NCBI GenBank assembly: GCA_012727555.1
Contig: JAAYGT010000027.1
Span: 1 to 64,000 of the forward strand
Origin: Alcaligenaceae bacterium
Lineage (GTDB): Bacteria; Pseudomonadota; Gammaproteobacteria; Burkholderiales; Burkholderiaceae_B
Direction: 5' to 3'
DNA: 64,000 nucleotides
This document shows positions 62,285 to 64,000 of the stretch, piece after piece. Each line of letters starts with the position of its first letter. The stretch's first letter is position 1. Made by a program: the position numbers and the translations under genes. The notes beneath the pieces are model-generated. The model had not been told where the DNA came from and ran no database searches. It saw only the letters and a list, made by a program, of their open reading frames with translations.

Positions 62285-63253
62285 TCAGGGCAGTGGAGTT
62301 GACGATTCCCGGGTGAAATCGATCCCTGCAAAGGGAATGTGGATCAGGGCGTTGTTTGATGTGTTTTCCACATAAAAACTGCGCGTAGTTTGATCGGCAA
62401 CGCCGTGCCAACGTTTTCGGGTGGGCAATGTGCTGTCGGCTTGAGGGGGCATCGGTGCGCTTGTGCTTGCAATGACACTGAAAACAGCGGCTGTGCTGAT
62501 TAGGGCAGCGGCTTCGGCAGGCAGGTCATTGGCCAGCATGCGATAACCAAAAGCGGCTTGGAGTGCCGATTGTTCTGGTGTTTTGAACCCGCTGTTACCC
62601 AGTGCATTTTGCAGCTTCCCGAGGTATTCGGCCAGTTTCAGGTGTTCACTGAAAACAGGGGAGGGGGTCAGGATCTGGCAGTTTTTTCCGTGGAAGGCAT
62701 GCCATTTGCCGTTATTCAGTTCAATGACAACGGAATCGCCAGAGCTGTCCGACAGGGCAATACGATCATGTTCAAGGGCGTTGTCAGCACGAGTGAATCG
62801 TCGTAACGGGGCCGTTCGCAAGGCTTTGATTGCCTGCTTCACCGTGCTGCAGGTGTCAAGCAGGTACTGTGCCAAGGCTGTTGGCCAGTGCGAGGGCTCC
62901 CGGTCGTCAGAGCATGTACAGGCACCCTGCTCGGCGTACAATGCGTTGACCACAAGGCCCGCTTCGTTCATGCCGTCGGTGATCTTATCTGTTCCGGTAC
63001 GTATCACAAGGCTGCCAAACGTGCTTTCCCAGCGCATGTCGTGGCAGTCGGGCAGGCTTGAACAGCGTTTTTTTTCGCGCGCGTGAACTTCACTGACCAG
63101 AGGGAAACCTGCATGAAGTTCCAGGCTTCTTCCGGTGATGGTACGTTGGCCTTTCAGTGAATAAAGTGCACGTGTACAGCACTGCCCCGGGTATAAAAGG
63201 GTCAGTGCGCTACCCAGCAGCGACCTTGACGTTGTTGTATTGATGTCCTGCAT
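62285..63253 (-). CDS. Choloylglycine-hydrolase-family (linear amide C-N hydrolase) protein
   Basis: The 322-residue protein has the N-terminal-nucleophile fold of penicillin-V acylases and bile-salt hydrolases. CCTRALYSLKGQRTITGRSLEL aligns with the family's C-T-R start: nucleophile Cys26, Arg42 as the +16 arginine. The usual GRxxDW aspartate and tryptophan are Glu45 and Leu46 here. NEAGLVVNALYAE and YRMLAND-like segments follow. The 25 residues before the cysteine must be removed for activity. A good AGGAG precedes the ATG. The substrate is unknown; N-acyl-homoserine lactones are a possibility for Gram-negative relatives. Confidence 0.85.
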   Translation of the reverse strand: MQDINTTTSRSLLGSALTLLYPGQCCTRALYSLKGQRTITGRSLELHAGFPLVSEVHAREKKRCSSLPDCHDMRWESTFGSLVIRTGTDKITDGMNEAGLVVNALYAEQGACTCSDDREPSHWPTALAQYLLDTCSTVKQAIKALRTAPLRRFTRADNALEHDRIALSDSSGDSVVIELNNGKWHAFHGKNCQILTPSPVFSEHLKLAEYLGKLQNALGNSGFKTPEQSALQAAFGYRMLANDLPAEAAALISTAAVFSVIASTSAPMPPQADSTLPTRKRWHGVADQTTRSFYVENTSNNALIHIPFAGIDFTRESSTPLP

Positions 63254-63426
63254 GGCAGAACTCCTTGCCGATATGACCTGAAACAGGCTTGTAGGATCAA
63301 GCCTGTACGGTTAAAACTGGAATTGCCTGCAGTTCAGCGTTCGGGCCTATGTTCACCCGGCTTGCTTCTCTGTAAGGTCTTTTGTAGCAGTACTTTTTAG
63401 CAGTATTTTGCGCCAAGGCGCTTGCG

Positions 63427-63918
63427 ATGCATCAAGCGGGTCATTTAATGAACGAAAAGAATGCGAATCTTGGACTTTTCAGGCAATTGGCATCCGAGCT
63501 TGATGGCTTGGGCATTGCGTGTTGTATTTTCGACAACAGCGAACATTGCCTGGGCTGGAACAGAACGTTTCTGGTGTTTTTTCCCGAGCACGACGGGCAC
63601 ATTTTCGTGGGTGAGCACTACAGCGAAAATTTGCGCAGGTTTTACGGGTGTCGTCTTGGTCCTGACGAACTCCACAAACTGGAAACGTATGTTCAAGCCG
63701 GCGTGGAGCGTCATCGGGCGCAGTCTCGAACTTACGCTTTCGAGCATCGCGGACGCATGTTGCGCGTTACAACCCTGGCTATCGAGGGGTGTGGACGTAT
63801 CCGGTTCTGGCGTGCCGATACGCCAGAAATCCAGGGTGCAGTTGTGTCTGCGTTGCTGGTTTTCAGGCGCGGCATCCGGGAACCGGGTACCCCAGGCTTG
63901 ATCCTGCCATGCCATTGA
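63427..63918 (+). CDS. PAS-like protein of unknown function
   Basis: The 163-residue protein contains ELDGLGIACCIFDNSEHCLGWNRTFLVFFPEHDGHIFVGEHYSENLRRFY and later RTYAFEHRGRMLRVTTLAIEGCGRIRFWRAD, which resemble a single PAS sensory domain (GIxVFDxxxxxxxWNxxF pattern). No output domain, signal peptide or membrane helix is visible. ATG 63448 (MNEKNANLGLF) is an alternative start. The last 17 residues may be non-native, as its tail overlaps a convergent frame by 56 bp. The family assignment is moderate. Confidence 0.6.
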   Translation: MHQAGHLMNEKNANLGLFRQLASELDGLGIACCIFDNSEHCLGWNRTFLVFFPEHDGHIFVGEHYSENLRRFYGCRLGPDELHKLETYVQAGVERHRAQSRTYAFEHRGRMLRVTTLAIEGCGRIRFWRADTPEIQGAVVSALLVFRRGIREPGTPGLILPCH

Positions 63919-64000
63919 ATGCTTCGAGTAGCCGTGCGCGCCACAGGGAAATGGGGTCGTCGTGATCAAGCAGGGTGTAGTCGCTGATTGTGCGGGCCCA
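63863..64000 (-). CDS. C-terminal part of an unidentified gene (partial, runs off the right edge)
   Basis: A minus-strand frame enters at 64000 and stops at the TGA at 63863-63865. Its 45 residues include TISDYTLLDHDDPISLWRARL and LEAFNGMAGSSLGYPVPG. The amphipathic part looks coding, but I do not recognise the family; a glutathione-S-transferase-like tail is a weak possibility. It overlaps the PAS-like gene by 56 bp tail to tail, so one of the two 3' ends may be misassigned. Confidence 0.4.
   Translation of the reverse strand, partial: WARTISDYTLLDHDDPISLWRARLLEAFNGMAGSSLGYPVPGCRA

Overview
The window reads as chromosomal DNA of a betaproteobacterium of the order Burkholderiales, most likely the Alcaligenaceae. 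The reasons are the gene orders tig-clpP-clpX-lon and gntR-sdhCDAB-sdhE-gltA, EF-P with Arg32 next to its EarP rhamnosyltransferase, DUF2863 and DUF1178 proteins, and AcnD/PrpF for the 2-methylcitrate cycle. G+C looks moderate, mid-50s percent by eye. No rRNA, prophage or CRISPR array is visible.

Layout. 1-1.7 kb is a worn accessory patch beside tRNA-Leu(UAG): a MerR regulator with the start of a VIT-domain-like gene, an IS5-type transposase scrap, a two-gene set resembling a toxin-antitoxin pair whose toxin looks cut short, and an integrase stub. 1.7-14.5 kb is core: CaiB-type CoA-transferase, lipid A acyltransferase, tig-clpP-clpX-lon, lexA with its SOS box, an aromatic/aspartate aminotransferase and uvrB. 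14.9-20.2 kb has a low-molecular-weight tyrosine phosphatase, an isochorismatase-type hydrolase, a short ISC operon (iscR-iscS-iscU-like-iscA), DUF423 and an acyl-CoA dehydrogenase. 20.4-28 kb is a thermonuclease followed by a peptide-type ABC importer and DUF1178. 28-31 kb is efp, earP and DUF2863.

31-52 kb is a central-carbon block: acnA, acnB, prpF, acnD, prpC, prpB, mdh, a GntR regulator, sdhCDAB, sdhE and gltA. Two identical 21-bp palindromes, one upstream of acnB and one between mdh and gntR, each sit 2 nt upstream of a plausible -35 box. They suggest that the local GntR protein controls TCA-cycle genes. 52.2-59.3 kb holds a DUF2799 lipoprotein and cydD-cydC-cydA-cydB-cydX. 59.3-61.8 kb is an ArsR-SulP-rhodanese operon whose regulator has the two cysteines expected of a persulfide sensor. 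The right end has a group II truncated haemoglobin, a choloylglycine-hydrolase-family protein, an unassigned PAS-like protein and the 3' end of one more gene.

The most unusual region is 37.8-38.66 kb. It contains two large (about 220 nt) structured elements in opposite orientation. They share single-stranded motifs and the same helix order, while the paired positions differ in a compensatory way. They are accompanied by an array of TCAGG-containing repeats. This looks like an uncharacterised structured RNA or foldable-DNA repeat family and is the best candidate for something new here.
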